Positions 1-8,936 are shown, counted from the first letter of the stretch. The stretch: 64,000 nt of DNA from JAIQFV01 sp041494885 (GCA_041494885.1 JBGQBO010000025.1:1-64000), one strand, 5' to 3'. Notes: a model not told the origin generated them from the sequence alone. Numbers and translations are program-made.

Positions 1-207
1 CCCGTTGATCAATCCCAATTCCAGCGGAAGGAAATCAAAAAACAGGGTCCGCTCCGTGTCGGTGGCGAGCGAAACCATCCGCCCTTTGTTGGCAGGGTGA
101 ATTTTTTGATAAATATAATTCAGATTGGTGGTCTTCCCCCCCAGGCCGGGACCGTAATACACAATCTTGCAGTTGATTTCTCGCGAGGCGTAATTAATAA
201 AGGTCAA
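1..207 (-). CDS. mglA: MglA-type small GTPase, 3' part outside window
   Basis: Ras-like bacterial GTPase that sets cell polarity and controls motility together with its GAP, MglB. Only the first 69 codons are in the window; the gene continues past base 1. The reverse strand gives TFINYASREINCKIVYYG followed by the P-loop GPGLGGKTTNL (consensus GxxxxGKT), which is the classic MglA N-terminus. A TTG at 205-207 is the likely start because it aligns with the family N-terminus. It lies 20 bases downstream of the roadblock gene on the same strand, which is the usual mglB-mglA order. The family assignment is secure; whether this organism glides or uses the pair for another polarity role cannot be seen. 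Confidence 0.9.
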   Translation of the reverse strand, partial: MTFINYASREINCKIVYYGPGLGGKTTNLNYIYQKIHPANKGRMVSLATDTERTLFFDFLPLELGLING

Positions 208-227
208 CTAGGAATCCCTCGGATGGA

Positions 228-728
228 TTATTCGCTGAAGAGGTGATCGATATCATCATCCGTGATTTCAGGAAATGGATAGTCACTGACAACGCCAGTG
301 GGTTGCAATTCCTTCTGAAACCTTGCCGCAATGCGCTGAAATACATCTTCGAATTGAGCGCTGGCCTTTCGGACGCGCAGACGAACCAAGCCGACGGGCG
401 TGCTGTGGTCGAAGATCACCACCAGAATGGCGCGATGGGCCACAATCGAGAAGTGAATGTTGTCGCGTTCCCCCTCGTGAAACAAAACCGAGAACTCCCG
501 CTCGCCCAGCAACTTGGCCAGGCCCTCCGTGGCGGCCACATTCCCCGCCGCCAGCGAAGATAGAGAGGTCGTATCCACGGTCACACTATCCCCATGCGAT
601 GCGATAGGTTGACCGTTTCGGTCCACCAGGAAAACCAGCTTAGCACGCGCTTCCATAGCCAGTTGGGCCAGAATGACGTGTATTTCAGCAAATTCCCCCG
701 GGTAAATGACTAGATCCCCTGATTCCAC
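228..728 (-). CDS. mglB: MglB-like roadblock/LC7 domain protein
   Basis: A 166-residue single-domain roadblock/LC7 protein, the expected GTPase-activating partner of MglA. The N-terminal helix leads into a strand LVFLVDRNGQPIASHG and a core with SLAAGNVAATEGLAKLLGE, typical of the fold. The C-terminal tail is acidic (ITDDDIDHLFSE) and may be flexible. It lies directly upstream of the MglA gene on the same strand, so the two are probably cotranscribed. Roadblock proteins are hard to tell apart by sequence alone, so the MglB label rests mainly on this context. Confidence 0.82.
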   Translation of the reverse strand: MESGDLVIYPGEFAEIHVILAQLAMEARAKLVFLVDRNGQPIASHGDSVTVDTTSLSSLAAGNVAATEGLAKLLGEREFSVLFHEGERDNIHFSIVAHRAILVVIFDHSTPVGLVRLRVRKASAQFEDVFQRIAARFQKELQPTGVVSDYPFPEITDDDIDHLFSE

Positions 729-884
729 TTAAAGCCCCTCTTGATTCCCCTCACACTTACCGGTAAGACCGCCTATCATACCCGATATTCCTTTTTAATT
801 CAAAAACCCCCAGCCACCCCCGCTATCAAGACGTTCTCCCGGGAGTTCGTGACCTCTGCCCGTCCTGTCCGTGAACTTCACTCG

Positions 885-3089
885 TCAGCCTGAAAACTCG
901 ATCGGCAGCTGCATGGTCTCGATCACATGGTACTGCGCGATGCGGTTACGTCCTGTGCGCTTCGCCACATAAAGTGCCCGATCCGCATTTTCGATGAGTT
1001 GTTCCTTGGAGGTGGCGTCACGGGGATAAGTCGCGATTCCTCCGCTGATCGAGAGGTGTGCGGAGTTTCCCTCGTGGGTAAACACGGTGCGGCTCACCTC
1101 GGCTCGGAACCGTTCCGCCGTTTGTCGCGCCCCTTCGCGGCCCGTATCCGGCAGGATCACCGCAAACTCCTCTCCCCCGTAGCGCGCGGCAAAGTCTTCC
1201 CTTCTCAGGCAATGCTCAAGGATGCTAGCCAGTTGTCCCAACACCGCATCACCAAAGGGGTGGCCATGGGTATCGTTCATTTTCTTGAACTCATCGAGAT
1301 CCACCATCAAAAGGGAGAGCGGCTTCTTGTTCCGGCGGGAGCGAGAGACCTCTTCCTCAATGCGCTCCTGGAAATGCCGATGGTTGGGCAGATGGGTCAA
1401 TTCATCCGTGGCCGCCAAGGTCTCCATCTGGCGATGATTAATGGCGTTTTCCACAATGACAGCCACATGCTGGCAAAGGAGCCGAAGCAACTGCTGGACA
1501 TCGTTGCCGAACTGTCCGGCCTGACTGTGTGTGAGAACAAAGGCCCCGAGGCGTTGCGAAGGGGGACCCAGCGGGATGGCCAGGAGTGAACCCACGGCGA
1601 GGGGAGGTTCGTTGGGCATGTAAATAGGCATCTGGCCCGTTCTTCGCTCGAAATCGGAAAGCAGCAGGGCGTCTTCCGCAGAGGTAATGGACCACCGGGT
1701 CCAAGTCTTCACCTCGCCGGGGATTCGCAGGTCCCGGTCGAACTCGATCCCTTCAGCTGAAACTAACGAATAGGAATTACGATCCTCAGACAGCAGAGCG
1801 ACCGCAGCGGTGTCATAATTCAGCAGGGCCTTTGATTCCTTCAACAGGAGCGCGGACACCTCGTCCACATTCAGCGTCGAACTCATCTTGGAAATGATGC
1901 GGAAAAACGTGGTCAGCAGTTCATTGGACTGGCGATGTGCTCGAGCCGTTTGATTTCTCTTCCACTCCATTTCGAGGATGGCGACAGCGGATTTCATCAT
2001 CTGCTGTTCATCCAGCGTGAACTCAGGAACCGGGGGCGCTTCGGGATCCGGGCGTTCCACGCGGTCGGCAATGAGCACTCCCACCACTCGGTCCGACTGC
2101 ACGATGGGTTCCGCCAGGTACGCTCGAATCAAATCCCCTCCCGACTTCAAGTAGACAAAATCAAGGCGCCCCGAGCGGGCCGAAGCGCCCGGACCCCGCC
2201 TTCCAATAAGGGAGGTTTTGTTCTTGGCGCAGTACCCGAGCAAGCCTTGACCCTCAATAAAGAACGCGTCTTCCTTGAACTCCAGGTTCTCCCCGGACAT
2301 CCAACCCAACCGGAAGCCTCCCGTGTTGTCACGGACAAAAAAGCAAACATGATGGGCTTTGAGCGCCACTTTCAGGTGTTCCAAAAATGCGGCCTCAAAG
2401 TCCCCGGCCTGATCCTGCGTCTCCCCGTCCGCACTGCGGGATTCGGCTTCCTGGGATGCGATCGTCTGGGCGAACACCGGGAGAAACTTTTTCCTCTCGC
2501 TGGCCTCTTCCTCGGCACGGATTGCCGCGGTTTCCAGTTCCTTCTCCGCCTGCGAGAGGCGACGCTTCAGAATCACCAGCGAGGCCTCTCCCACAATCGC
2601 CACCAAGACCAGCATTAACAGCCACAAAAGATACCGCTCCGATTCAAAATGCTGATCGGTGCGAAGTGCCGTCGCCAAGGCATTGAACCCCTCCAAGACG
2701 GCAATACGGACCACCGTGAGTAACGAGACCCTCAGGGAGTAGTTGATGCCGACGGCAATCATCAACAACAGGTACAACCCAAACCAGAAGGAATGCAGTC
2801 CTCCCGTCAGTTGAACCAGAAAATTGATGGCCAGGATGAGGGCGCCGACTACTTCCACATACTGAAAGTCTCCCCCCAAACGCAGAATGTAACGGTAAAA
2901 CGCCGCTACTGAATAGACGGTGATGGCGATCACGCCGACAAAATGAACCGCAGTGAACCGGATGGGCGGTGAGTACACGCCGAATGAAGAAATCACAAAC
3001 AGCACGAACAGCGGGAGCAAGAGATAGTTCTCGCGGAGGAGTTCCTTGATGCCCTTTCGACGGATGAGATCTAGGATCTTTGATTTCAT
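885..3089 (-). CDS. Membrane diguanylate cyclase with two GAF-type regions and GGDEF
   Basis: Predicted to make cyclic di-GMP from two GTP at the inner membrane. The first ~180 of 734 residues hold several hydrophobic helices (for example LLLPLFVLFVISSFG and LLWLLMLVLVAIVG). A charged, probably coiled segment follows, then two GAF-like regions (about 235-375 and 390-545), then a GGDEF domain from DELTHLPN near 560. The active-site loop reads RYGGEEF. An RRED (RxxD) inhibitory site lies exactly five residues before GGEEF, so product inhibition is expected. There is no EAL domain. The signals sensed by the membrane and GAF parts are unknown. It lies downstream of the yggS/DUF167 genes on the same strand, with a small uncertain ORF between. 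Confidence 0.93.
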   Translation of the reverse strand: MKSKILDLIRRKGIKELLRENYLLLPLFVLFVISSFGVYSPPIRFTAVHFVGVIAITVYSVAAFYRYILRLGGDFQYVEVVGALILAINFLVQLTGGLHSFWFGLYLLLMIAVGINYSLRVSLLTVVRIAVLEGFNALATALRTDQHFESERYLLWLLMLVLVAIVGEASLVILKRRLSQAEKELETAAIRAEEEASERKKFLPVFAQTIASQEAESRSADGETQDQAGDFEAAFLEHLKVALKAHHVCFFVRDNTGGFRLGWMSGENLEFKEDAFFIEGQGLLGYCAKNKTSLIGRRGPGASARSGRLDFVYLKSGGDLIRAYLAEPIVQSDRVVGVLIADRVERPDPEAPPVPEFTLDEQQMMKSAVAILEMEWKRNQTARAHRQSNELLTTFFRIISKMSSTLNVDEVSALLLKESKALLNYDTAAVALLSEDRNSYSLVSAEGIEFDRDLRIPGEVKTWTRWSITSAEDALLLSDFERRTGQMPIYMPNEPPLAVGSLLAIPLGPPSQRLGAFVLTHSQAGQFGNDVQQLLRLLCQHVAVIVENAINHRQMETLAATDELTHLPNHRHFQERIEEEVSRSRRNKKPLSLLMVDLDEFKKMNDTHGHPFGDAVLGQLASILEHCLRREDFAARYGGEEFAVILPDTGREGARQTAERFRAEVSRTVFTHEGNSAHLSISGGIATYPRDATSKEQLIENADRALYVAKRTGRNRIAQYHVIETMQLPIEFSG

Positions 3090-3096
3090 GATGGGA

Positions 3097-3345
3097 TCAA
3101 TTCGTCTCGTCGCCCCTCGGTGCCGCCACTTGGCTCCGCGATCCGCAGCGGATTTCGCCGAAGCTAAACATCAATTCTTTCGATTCACTCGAACCTGCCG
3201 CGCCACGGGTTTGGAGGGAAATCCTGAAACTCGCAATCACGTAAAGCTCCCCAAAGGAATCAGTTTCCGGAATGGCGTCCGCGGGAATCAGGAGCTGCCA
3301 TTGGGCATCGTGCATCAACTGACTCAACTGAAACGGTGAAGCCAA
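3097..3345 (-). CDS. Possible small hypothetical protein before the cyclase gene
   Basis: An open frame of 82 codons ends 8 bases before the diguanylate cyclase start on the same strand. The translation is mixed in composition (AIPETDSFGELYVIASFRISLQ) and not obviously noise. The only start in reach is a TTG at 3345 without a clear Shine-Dalgarno sequence, and the frame stays open a little further upstream. I recognise no family. It may be a real short gene in the yggS-DUF167-cyclase run or just an open spacer. Confidence 0.3.
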   Translation of the reverse strand: MASPFQLSQLMHDAQWQLLIPADAIPETDSFGELYVIASFRISLQTRGAAGSSESKELMFSFGEIRCGSRSQVAAPRGDETN

Positions 3346-3379
3346 ACGGATTCCGGGATTCGAGGGGGTCTCCTGGTTT

Positions 3380-3685
3380 TCATCTTATCGTCGCCTGGGT
3401 CAGGATCCGTTGCACTTCATCAACCCCAAGCCCGTGAACATAAATCGTCTTCCGCTTGTGATGCTCGCCCAATATGATTTCCACGCTGGATTTCGGAAGT
3501 TGAAGAAGTTTCGAAAGATACCGCACACAGGCCTCGTTGGCTGCCCCATCGACCGGGGGAGCCATCGTCTTCAGCCTTAGGGCTCCCCCCATCACGCCCG
3601 AGATTTCGTTCCGGCCGGCACGCGGGACAACGACAACTTGAAAGGTGCAGCCAGTGGACCGCGGGTGAATTTCAATCCCGTCCAT
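3380..3685 (-). CDS. DUF167/YggU family protein
   Basis: Small protein of the DUF167 (YggU) family, about 101 residues from the chosen start. The diagnostic core is present: VVPRAGRNEISGVMGGALRLK, then APPVDGAANEACVRYLSKLL, and GEHHKRKTIYV. Function is not established; the gene is often found next to yggS, as here. The frame is open 147 bases further upstream, but that extension (rich in Arg, Ser and Pro) is not part of the family, so the ATG at 3683-3685 is preferred, with GGAAGTGA just before it. YggS lies about 240 bases upstream on the same strand. Confidence 0.82.
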   Translation of the reverse strand: MDGIEIHPRSTGCTFQVVVVPRAGRNEISGVMGGALRLKTMAPPVDGAANEACVRYLSKLLQLPKSSVEIILGEHHKRKTIYVHGLGVDEVQRILTQATIR

Positions 3686-3928
3686 TTCACTTCCAGCCTT
3701 GCTCCTCACGGGTTCAGATCTGTCCTCGGGCCTGCGTAGAAAGGCGAGCCCCAACCCCGGGTCGCCACTCGGAACGAGATGCCAAGAGCCGGGATCTGAT
3801 GCGTCCAGAACGAATCCAATCAGTCGAATCATTCAAAACCGGGGCGTTCTCTCGGCCGATGCCCGCTTCTCTTTTGGAAATCCAAGAAGCCAAGAATGAG
3901 TCCAAGGAAGTCCCAAGGATAACCCGGA

Positions 3929-4672
3929 TCAAATTCTCTTTCCAAAAATCGCCGTTCCCACGCGGATCAGGGTGGCTCCCTCCTCGATGGCCACTTCAAA
4001 ATCGTGGCTCATTCCCATGGAGAGCTCGTGCATGGAAACGTTTTCGATTCGCGGCTTTGCAATTTCCTGGGCAAGCTTTCGCATCGAGCGAAAATCCGCT
4101 CGAGCATCTTCACCGCGCTCCCGAAACGGAGGGATGGCCATTAAACCGCGCACGCGCAACGATTTCAGCATTGAAACCCGGGTCACCAACTCCAGCACGC
4201 CGAACGGTTCAACGCCGGATTTGGTTTCTTCATTGCCAAGGTTCACTTGAATCAGAACGGGTAACAAGCGATTGAGCTGTTCACAGCAGCGGGAAAGTTT
4301 CTGGGCTACATCGAAGCGGTCTACCGTTTGTATCATATCAAAGATTTCGGCCGCCCGCTTTGCTTTGTTGCTTTGCAGATGACCGATCAGATGGAGCTTG
4401 AACCGTTCCCCCGCGGATCTTTCAGCTGGGCGAAGATCGCGGGAATCTAGAAACGACGCGAGGGCCTTGAATTTTTCTTCAGCCTCCTGCACCCGATTTT
4501 CCCCAAAGACGGTCAGGCCCGCATGAAATGCCGACGATACCCCCTCTACCGGAATTGTTTTCGACACGGCGATGAGCTGGACTTCACGCCGGTCGCGGCC
4601 GGCGCGTTCACAGGCCCGCTGGATTCGTTCTTCCAGGCGGTCAATATTATTCCGGATCTCTTGAGTATCCAT
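3929..4672 (-). CDS. YggS/PROSC-family PLP homeostasis protein
   Basis: A pyridoxal-phosphate-binding, fold-type III protein (247 residues) that buffers free PLP in the cytoplasm rather than acting as a classical enzyme. The PLP lysine lies in AVSKTIPVEG. Other family blocks are FGENRVQEAEEKF, HLIGHLQSNKAK, VLIQVNLGNEETKSG, LRVRGLMAIPP and, near the C-terminus, LSMGMSHDFEVAIEEG followed by VGTAIFGKR. The length is normal and all key blocks are intact. It appears to head a minus-strand group that runs into DUF167 and perhaps the cyclase. Confidence 0.94.
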   Translation of the reverse strand: MDTQEIRNNIDRLEERIQRACERAGRDRREVQLIAVSKTIPVEGVSSAFHAGLTVFGENRVQEAEEKFKALASFLDSRDLRPAERSAGERFKLHLIGHLQSNKAKRAAEIFDMIQTVDRFDVAQKLSRCCEQLNRLLPVLIQVNLGNEETKSGVEPFGVLELVTRVSMLKSLRVRGLMAIPPFRERGEDARADFRSMRKLAQEIAKPRIENVSMHELSMGMSHDFEVAIEEGATLIRVGTAIFGKRI

Positions 4673-4874
4673 GCAAGATGAAGGTTACCACGGAAAGAGG
4701 GGGATCCGTCATGGGGTCCTGACAAGTTAGACGGCCACTCGACGGTCCAGGCCAGGATCCTGGAGCTTGCCCTCAGGGGAAGCTCCCAGCAGTCGACTAA
4801 GGTTTTGCATCCGAAGAAGGTTTGCTCCGTTCGCCGTTGTTCAAATTCTGAAATTCAGGTTACACTGGCTCACT

Positions 4875-5513
4875 ATGCCGAGAGGGCGTTTTATCAGTTT
4901 CGAAGGGATCGATGGTTGCGGCAAGACAACTCAGCTGAACTTGATGGCAGAACGATTGCGAGCCCGCCAGTTCGAAGTCGTTGCCACCCGTGAACCCGGC
5001 AGCACGCCCATCGGCCAGGAGATCCGCAAAATCCTCCTGGATTCCAAGACCACCGGTCTCACGTCCATCGCCGAAGTGCTTCTCTATTACGCCTCGCGAA
5101 TCCAGAACGTCGAACAGGTCATCAAACCTGCGCTGGCCGCCGGGAAACTGGTGTTGTGCGACCGGTTCAACGACGCCAGTTGGGCCTACCAGGGCTTTGG
5201 CCGACAACTGGGAGTGGAATTTCTCCGCACCCTCGACGATCTCGTGCTGGATGGATTTCGCCCCGACCACACGCTCGTCATCGACATCGACTCAGAAACC
5301 AGCCTCAAACGTGCCCAACGCCGCAATACGGCCCAAACCTATGATGAAAACCGATTTGAGACCGAAGCCCGAGAGTTCTTTGAGCGCGTGCGGGAAGGTT
5401 ACGTCTGGCTCGAACGACGTGAGCCGTCCCGTTTCCGTGTCATCGACGGCAATCGCTCCATCGAAGCCGTTCATGCCAATATTGCTGCGCTGTTTGATGA
5501 GTGGTTGAAGTGA
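4875..5513 (+). CDS. tmk: Thymidylate kinase
   Basis: Phosphorylates dTMP to dTDP in the dTTP pathway; 212 residues from the chosen start. The P-loop is FEGIDGCGKTTQ (residues 9-20), the substrate-binding DR motif is CDRFNDASWAYQG, and the lid region carries RRNTAQTYDENRFE. The frame is open 108 bases further upstream, but tmk proteins begin a few residues before the P-loop, so the ATG at 4875 is used. The stop lies only about 7 bases before the first heptamer array of the S23 element, which separates tmk from the convergent nadB. Confidence 0.94.
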   Translation: MPRGRFISFEGIDGCGKTTQLNLMAERLRARQFEVVATREPGSTPIGQEIRKILLDSKTTGLTSIAEVLLYYASRIQNVEQVIKPALAAGKLVLCDRFNDASWAYQGFGRQLGVEFLRTLDDLVLDGFRPDHTLVIDIDSETSLKRAQRRNTAQTYDENRFETEAREFFERVREGYVWLERREPSRFRVIDGNRSIEAVHANIAALFDEWLK

Positions 5514-5519
5514 GAGGGG

Positions 5520-5596
5520 CAGCTATCAGCGGTCAGCTTTCAGCAATCAGCTTTCAGCAATTAGCATTCAGGCATCAGCGGTCAGCTATCAGCGTT
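5520..5596 (+). repeat. TCAGCNN heptamer array, left arm of copy 1
   Basis: About eleven head-to-tail 7-mers. TCAGC is nearly fixed and the last two bases vary (GG, TT, AA, TT, AA, AT, CA, GG, TA, GT). Confidence 0.9.
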
Positions 5597-5698
5597 CGAG
5601 ATTTCAGAAATGGCTCCGTGCGCATGGTTTCAGTTCATAGCTAGGCCCGAACCTGAGACACAGACAACTGTCCCCCCTATGAAAGGTCCCGGTGAAAT

Positions 5699-6058
5699 GT
5701 GAGAGACTTCAAGAATCTCAATGTCTGGCGGAAGGCACATGAACTCGCATTGGCCGTATACGCAGCGACAAAAAAGTTTCCAAAGGAAGAGCAGTATGGC
5801 CTGACATCTCAGATTCGTCGCTCTGGTGTTTCTATTCCGGCGAACATTGCAGAAGGCTGTGGTCGCGAAAGCAGTGCAGAGTTCAGTCGGTTTCTCCAGA
5901 TTGCGTTCGGATCGGCTAGTGAGCTCGAATATCATATCCTCTTGGCTAATGATCTCAACTTTCTAAACACCGGAGAGTACGATTCGTTGACGAACGATGT
6001 GGCCGAGGTCAAGAAGATGTTGACATCACTTATCCGAAAGTTGAAGGCCGATCACTGA
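5699..6058 (+). CDS. Four-helix-bundle protein, S23/IVP family (copy 1)
   Basis: 119-residue protein of the S23 family, first known from intervening sequences in 23S rRNA and related to the Avd accessory protein of diversity-generating retroelements. Family blocks are present: FKNLNVWRKAHELAL near the start, YGLTSQIRRSGVSIPANIAEG in the middle, and a long C-terminal helix that ends in KKMLTSLIRKLK. The start is GTG within GGTGAAATGTGAGAG. Copy 2 at 8992-9345 differs by six substitutions before the tails diverge. The stop codon lies inside the right heptamer arm. No biochemical role is established for stand-alone members; nucleic-acid binding is possible given the basic surface. Confidence 0.9.
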   Translation: MRDFKNLNVWRKAHELALAVYAATKKFPKEEQYGLTSQIRRSGVSIPANIAEGCGRESSAEFSRFLQIAFGSASELEYHILLANDLNFLNTGEYDSLTNDVAEVKKMLTSLIRKLKADH

Positions 6059-6184
6059 ACGCTGAAAGCTGACCGCTGATGCCTGATTCCTGATTGCTGA
6101 CAGCTGAAAGCTGATCGCTGACCGCTGATGGCTGATTGCTGACAGCTGATTGCTGACCGCTGATGGCTGACGGCTGAAAGCTGC
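6054..6184 (-). repeat. GCTGANN heptamer array, right arm of copy 1
   Basis: About eighteen 7-mers in inverted orientation relative to the left arm. The array overlaps the S23 stop codon and ends four bases from the nadB stop. Confidence 0.9.
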
Positions 6185-6187
6185 TCT

Positions 6188-7744
6188 CTAGTCGATTCTA
6201 TAATGACACCCGCGCGACTCCCGGCATTCCATGGCCGCAAGCAGAATGGCCAGGGCGGTTTGAATGCCGTTGCGCAATCCAATCAGGGAATCGCTAATAG
6301 CCGCCTTGTCATAAAACCGTTCGATCTCCAGATGGAGTTCCCGCAGGATTTCATGGGCACGGTCGAGCCGCTTGGTGGTGCGGACCAGGCCCACGTAATT
6401 CCACATCGTTTGTTGGATGGTCAGCCAATCCTGGGCAATGAGCGCGGGATCCACCGATTCCCGCTCGTAGACCCACGGGGCAATCTCGGGAAAGTAAAGA
6501 TCTCCAGATCTAGTTGCTCTCTCAGCGGCGTCCGACCCGGCCCGTGTCCCCCATACGAGCCCCTCGAGCAATGAGGTGGAGGCCAGGCGGTTGGCCCCAT
6601 GAACGCCGGTGCAGGCGACTTCTCCCACCGCGCGCAACCGGGCCACATTGGAACGGCCGAGTGGGTCCACCGAAACACCGCCGCAACTATAGTGTGCTGC
6701 AGGAACCACCGGGATCGGTTCCTGCGTGATGTCGATGCCCAGCGACTTGCACTTCTCATAGATTCCCGGAAACCGGCTCCGGAGCCAGTCGGCGCTCTTA
6801 TGTGAAATATCAAGGAGCGCATAGGGCTCTCCTGATTCGATCATCCATTGGTGGATCCCGCGTGCCACAACATCTCGGGGGGCCAGCGAGCCGCTCGGAT
6901 GGAACCTCTTCATGAACTCCTCGCCCCGCGAACTCCTCAACCGCGCCCCTTCGCCCCGCAAGGACTCGGAGATGAGGAACCGTCCCGAGGGATGAAACAG
7001 GGTGGTGGGGTGAAACTGGACATACTGCATGTTGACGCAACGGGCTCCGGCGCGATAGGCCATCGCAATCCCGTCTCCACGAGATCCGGACGGGTTCGTG
7101 GTGTGCAGGAAGACTCGTCCCAGTCCCCCCGTCGCCAGAATCGTTTCTTTGGCAAAGATGGTATCCACCACTCCCGTGTCATTCATCAGAACATACGCGC
7201 CGATGCAGGTGGGCGGCTGATAGATGTCCAAGGGGTTGAGCGAATGATGCGACAAGGTCAGCAAGTCGATGGCGGTGGCATTCGCGAGAATGCGGATGCG
7301 TGGATTCTTCGTGAGGGCCTGCAGAAAAGCGGTCTCAATCGCTCGTCCCGTGACATCCTTGTAATGCAAAATTCGGCGGACGGAATGTGCGGCTTCGGCG
7401 GTCAGGTCAAACTCATCGGTGGATTCGTCCACGACATCAAAGGGAACCTGGAGCTCGTCGATGAGGACTTCCTGGACATAGCGGGGACCCTCTTCGCTTA
7501 ATACCCGGACAGCCGGCTCATAACAGAGCCCGGCGCCCGCCACGAGAATGTCGGCAGCCAGTTTTTCGGGCGCATCATTGTCCCCGCGAAAGATGATCCC
7601 ACCCTGGGCATAAAAAGTGTTGCTCTCCTCGGGGCTGGTGTCTTTCGTCATCAACAGGACGTCGGCCCCCTCCTTGGCAGCGGCGTGCGCGGCCGCACAA
7701 CCGGCAATGCCACTTCCGATGACAAGGATGTCTGTCTTGGTCAT
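6188..7744 (-). CDS. nadB: L-aspartate oxidase
   Basis: FAD enzyme that oxidises L-aspartate to iminoaspartate, the first step of de novo NAD synthesis; 518 residues. The N-terminal dinucleotide motif is VIGSGIAGCAAAHAA. The signature NTFYAQGGI, the QFHPTTLFHPSG region and TSLLEGLVWG follow in order, then the C-terminal helical domain. The end reads ECRESRGCHYRID and then stops; many family members continue a little past RESRGxHY. The shortening coincides with the heptamer array that begins four bases beyond the stop, so the tail may have been trimmed by the insertion. An AGGGA motif precedes the ATG. nadC lies upstream on the same strand. Confidence 0.95.
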   Translation of the reverse strand: MTKTDILVIGSGIAGCAAAHAAAKEGADVLLMTKDTSPEESNTFYAQGGIIFRGDNDAPEKLAADILVAGAGLCYEPAVRVLSEEGPRYVQEVLIDELQVPFDVVDESTDEFDLTAEAAHSVRRILHYKDVTGRAIETAFLQALTKNPRIRILANATAIDLLTLSHHSLNPLDIYQPPTCIGAYVLMNDTGVVDTIFAKETILATGGLGRVFLHTTNPSGSRGDGIAMAYRAGARCVNMQYVQFHPTTLFHPSGRFLISESLRGEGARLRSSRGEEFMKRFHPSGSLAPRDVVARGIHQWMIESGEPYALLDISHKSADWLRSRFPGIYEKCKSLGIDITQEPIPVVPAAHYSCGGVSVDPLGRSNVARLRAVGEVACTGVHGANRLASTSLLEGLVWGTRAGSDAAERATRSGDLYFPEIAPWVYERESVDPALIAQDWLTIQQTMWNYVGLVRTTKRLDRAHEILRELHLEIERFYDKAAISDSLIGLRNGIQTALAILLAAMECRESRGCHYRID

Positions 7745-8026
7745 GTAAGTCCCTTCCCCTTAAGACCTGCAGGGATTGACTGGGGGGAGTGGAGAAAGCC
7801 ATTCCCGATCCTGGACGCCAACCCAGCAGATCCAATCTCTACCATTCCGGAAGACCCAAAACCAAAACCCAAACTGATCAGGGCGCTGCGAAATGAAGAA
7901 GCCGATATAGATTCCGTCACTTCCCCGGGAGGAACAATGCGTCGAAAGCCAAGTGTTTTCATTCCCTGGGTTCCTGGGCTCCCTGATATTTTTCCCAATT
8001 CCAGCACGATCCCGGCGGGTGAGCGA

Positions 8027-8929
8027 CTAACGACCTCGACGGGCCCCTTGAGAGGTTCGCCCGGAACTTCCCAGCTCGATCTCGAAACTAATGTCAACCG
8101 CCGGCGCGGAATGGGTCAGCGCGCCGACGGAAATCCAGTCAGCACCAGCCCGGGCAAAGGATTTCACACTCTGAAGGGTGATCCCGCCGGAACATTCTAC
8201 AATCACCCGTCGCCCTCCGGCCCGCTGGCGAATCAAGTCAACACAATGTCGAGCCTGGCGAGGAGTCATATTGTCGAGCAAAATGTGCCTGACCTGCAAG
8301 TCAAGGGCCTCCTGGAGTTGGTCAGGCGATGAAACCTCCACTTCCAAAGCCCTATTACGGGGGGATGCTCTCCGGGCGCGCTCCACTGCCCGCTGCACCC
8401 CGCCGGCGACGGCGAGGTGATTATCCTTAATTAGAATTGCATCAAAGAGGCCACGGCGATGATTGTGCCCGCCTCCACAACGTACGGCATATTTTTCGAG
8501 TGTCCGCCAACCCGGGGTCGTCTTGCGTGTGTCATAGATTCCGGCCCCGGTGTTTTCCACTGCCTCGACATACTTCTGCGTCAACGACGCAATTCCCGAA
8601 AGATGCTGAAGGATGTTCAACGCCACCCGCTCTCCCGTCAAGAGAGCGCGTGCCCGACCGCTTACGGATGCGATGATCTGACCTTCTCCAACCCTCTGGC
8701 CGTCCCGGAATCTGTACTCCCAGCGGGTGAAGGGATCAAGAATCCTGAACACATGAGGCAGGATCTCCAGACCTGCAAGGACGCACCCTTGCCGTGTGAT
8801 GAAGCATCCGCACGCCCGGGCTGTGGCCGGGACAATGAAGTTGGTTGTGAGATCACCTGAGCCGACATCTTCGCGCAAAAACCCGGTTACGAGTCTGCGG
8901 AGCGCATCAGATTTCAAGGGGATGGACAT
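8027..8929 (-). CDS. nadC: Nicotinate-nucleotide pyrophosphorylase (carboxylating)
   Basis: Converts quinolinate and PRPP to nicotinate mononucleotide, CO2 and pyrophosphate; 300 residues. Key blocks are DTRKTTPGWRTLEKYAV, CGGGHNHRRGLFDAILIKDNH, LLDNMTP, VIVECSGGI and WISVGALTHS. The last ~16 residues are a basic Ser/Gly/Arg-rich tail beyond the barrel and are probably not functional. The ATG lies only about 7 bases from the end of a heptamer array (8937-9005), and I see no Shine-Dalgarno sequence in that gap, so the insertion seems to have replaced its native leader. nadB is 280 bases downstream. Confidence 0.95.
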   Translation of the reverse strand: MSIPLKSDALRRLVTGFLREDVGSGDLTTNFIVPATARACGCFITRQGCVLAGLEILPHVFRILDPFTRWEYRFRDGQRVGEGQIIASVSGRARALLTGERVALNILQHLSGIASLTQKYVEAVENTGAGIYDTRKTTPGWRTLEKYAVRCGGGHNHRRGLFDAILIKDNHLAVAGGVQRAVERARRASPRNRALEVEVSSPDQLQEALDLQVRHILLDNMTPRQARHCVDLIRQRAGGRRVIVECSGGITLQSVKSFARAGADWISVGALTHSAPAVDISFEIELGSSGRTSQGARRGR

Positions 8930-8936
8930 GGAGAAC

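Larger units (their letters stand above)
5520..6184 (+). mobile_element. S23-heptamer element, copy 1
   Basis: A unit of about 665 bases that fills the space between the stop codons of convergent tmk and nadB. Its left arm is a tandem array of degenerate heptamers TCAGCNN (5520-5596). Next come a ~100-base leader and a 119-codon four-helix-bundle gene. The right arm (6054-6184) has the same heptamer in inverted orientation, GCTGANN. A second copy (8937-9528) shares the leader, the gene and both arms in the opposite orientation. No transposase and no obvious target-site duplication are visible. Calling it mobile is inference from the multiple copies, the flush insertion sites and the inverted ends. 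Confidence 0.7.

Noticed and set aside
4673..4874. Possible small structured RNA before tmk
   Set aside because: Short complementary stretches occur but no tRNA or SRP signature could be built.
5520..6184. CRISPR array
   Set aside because: The units are degenerate 7-mers in tandem without spacers and no cas genes are present.
6052..6282. Short ORFs encoding QLSAVSHQRSAIS-like peptides (also 20345-20566 and 30361-30552)
   Set aside because: They are translations of the 7-bp arrays; the peptide repeats follow from three units making seven codons.
7741..8097. 118-codon minus-strand ORF between nadC and nadB, with an ATGA overlap to the nadB start
   Set aside because: It overlaps 71 bases of nadC, has a Ser/Gly-rich low-complexity translation without family blocks, and the ATGA contact can arise by chance.
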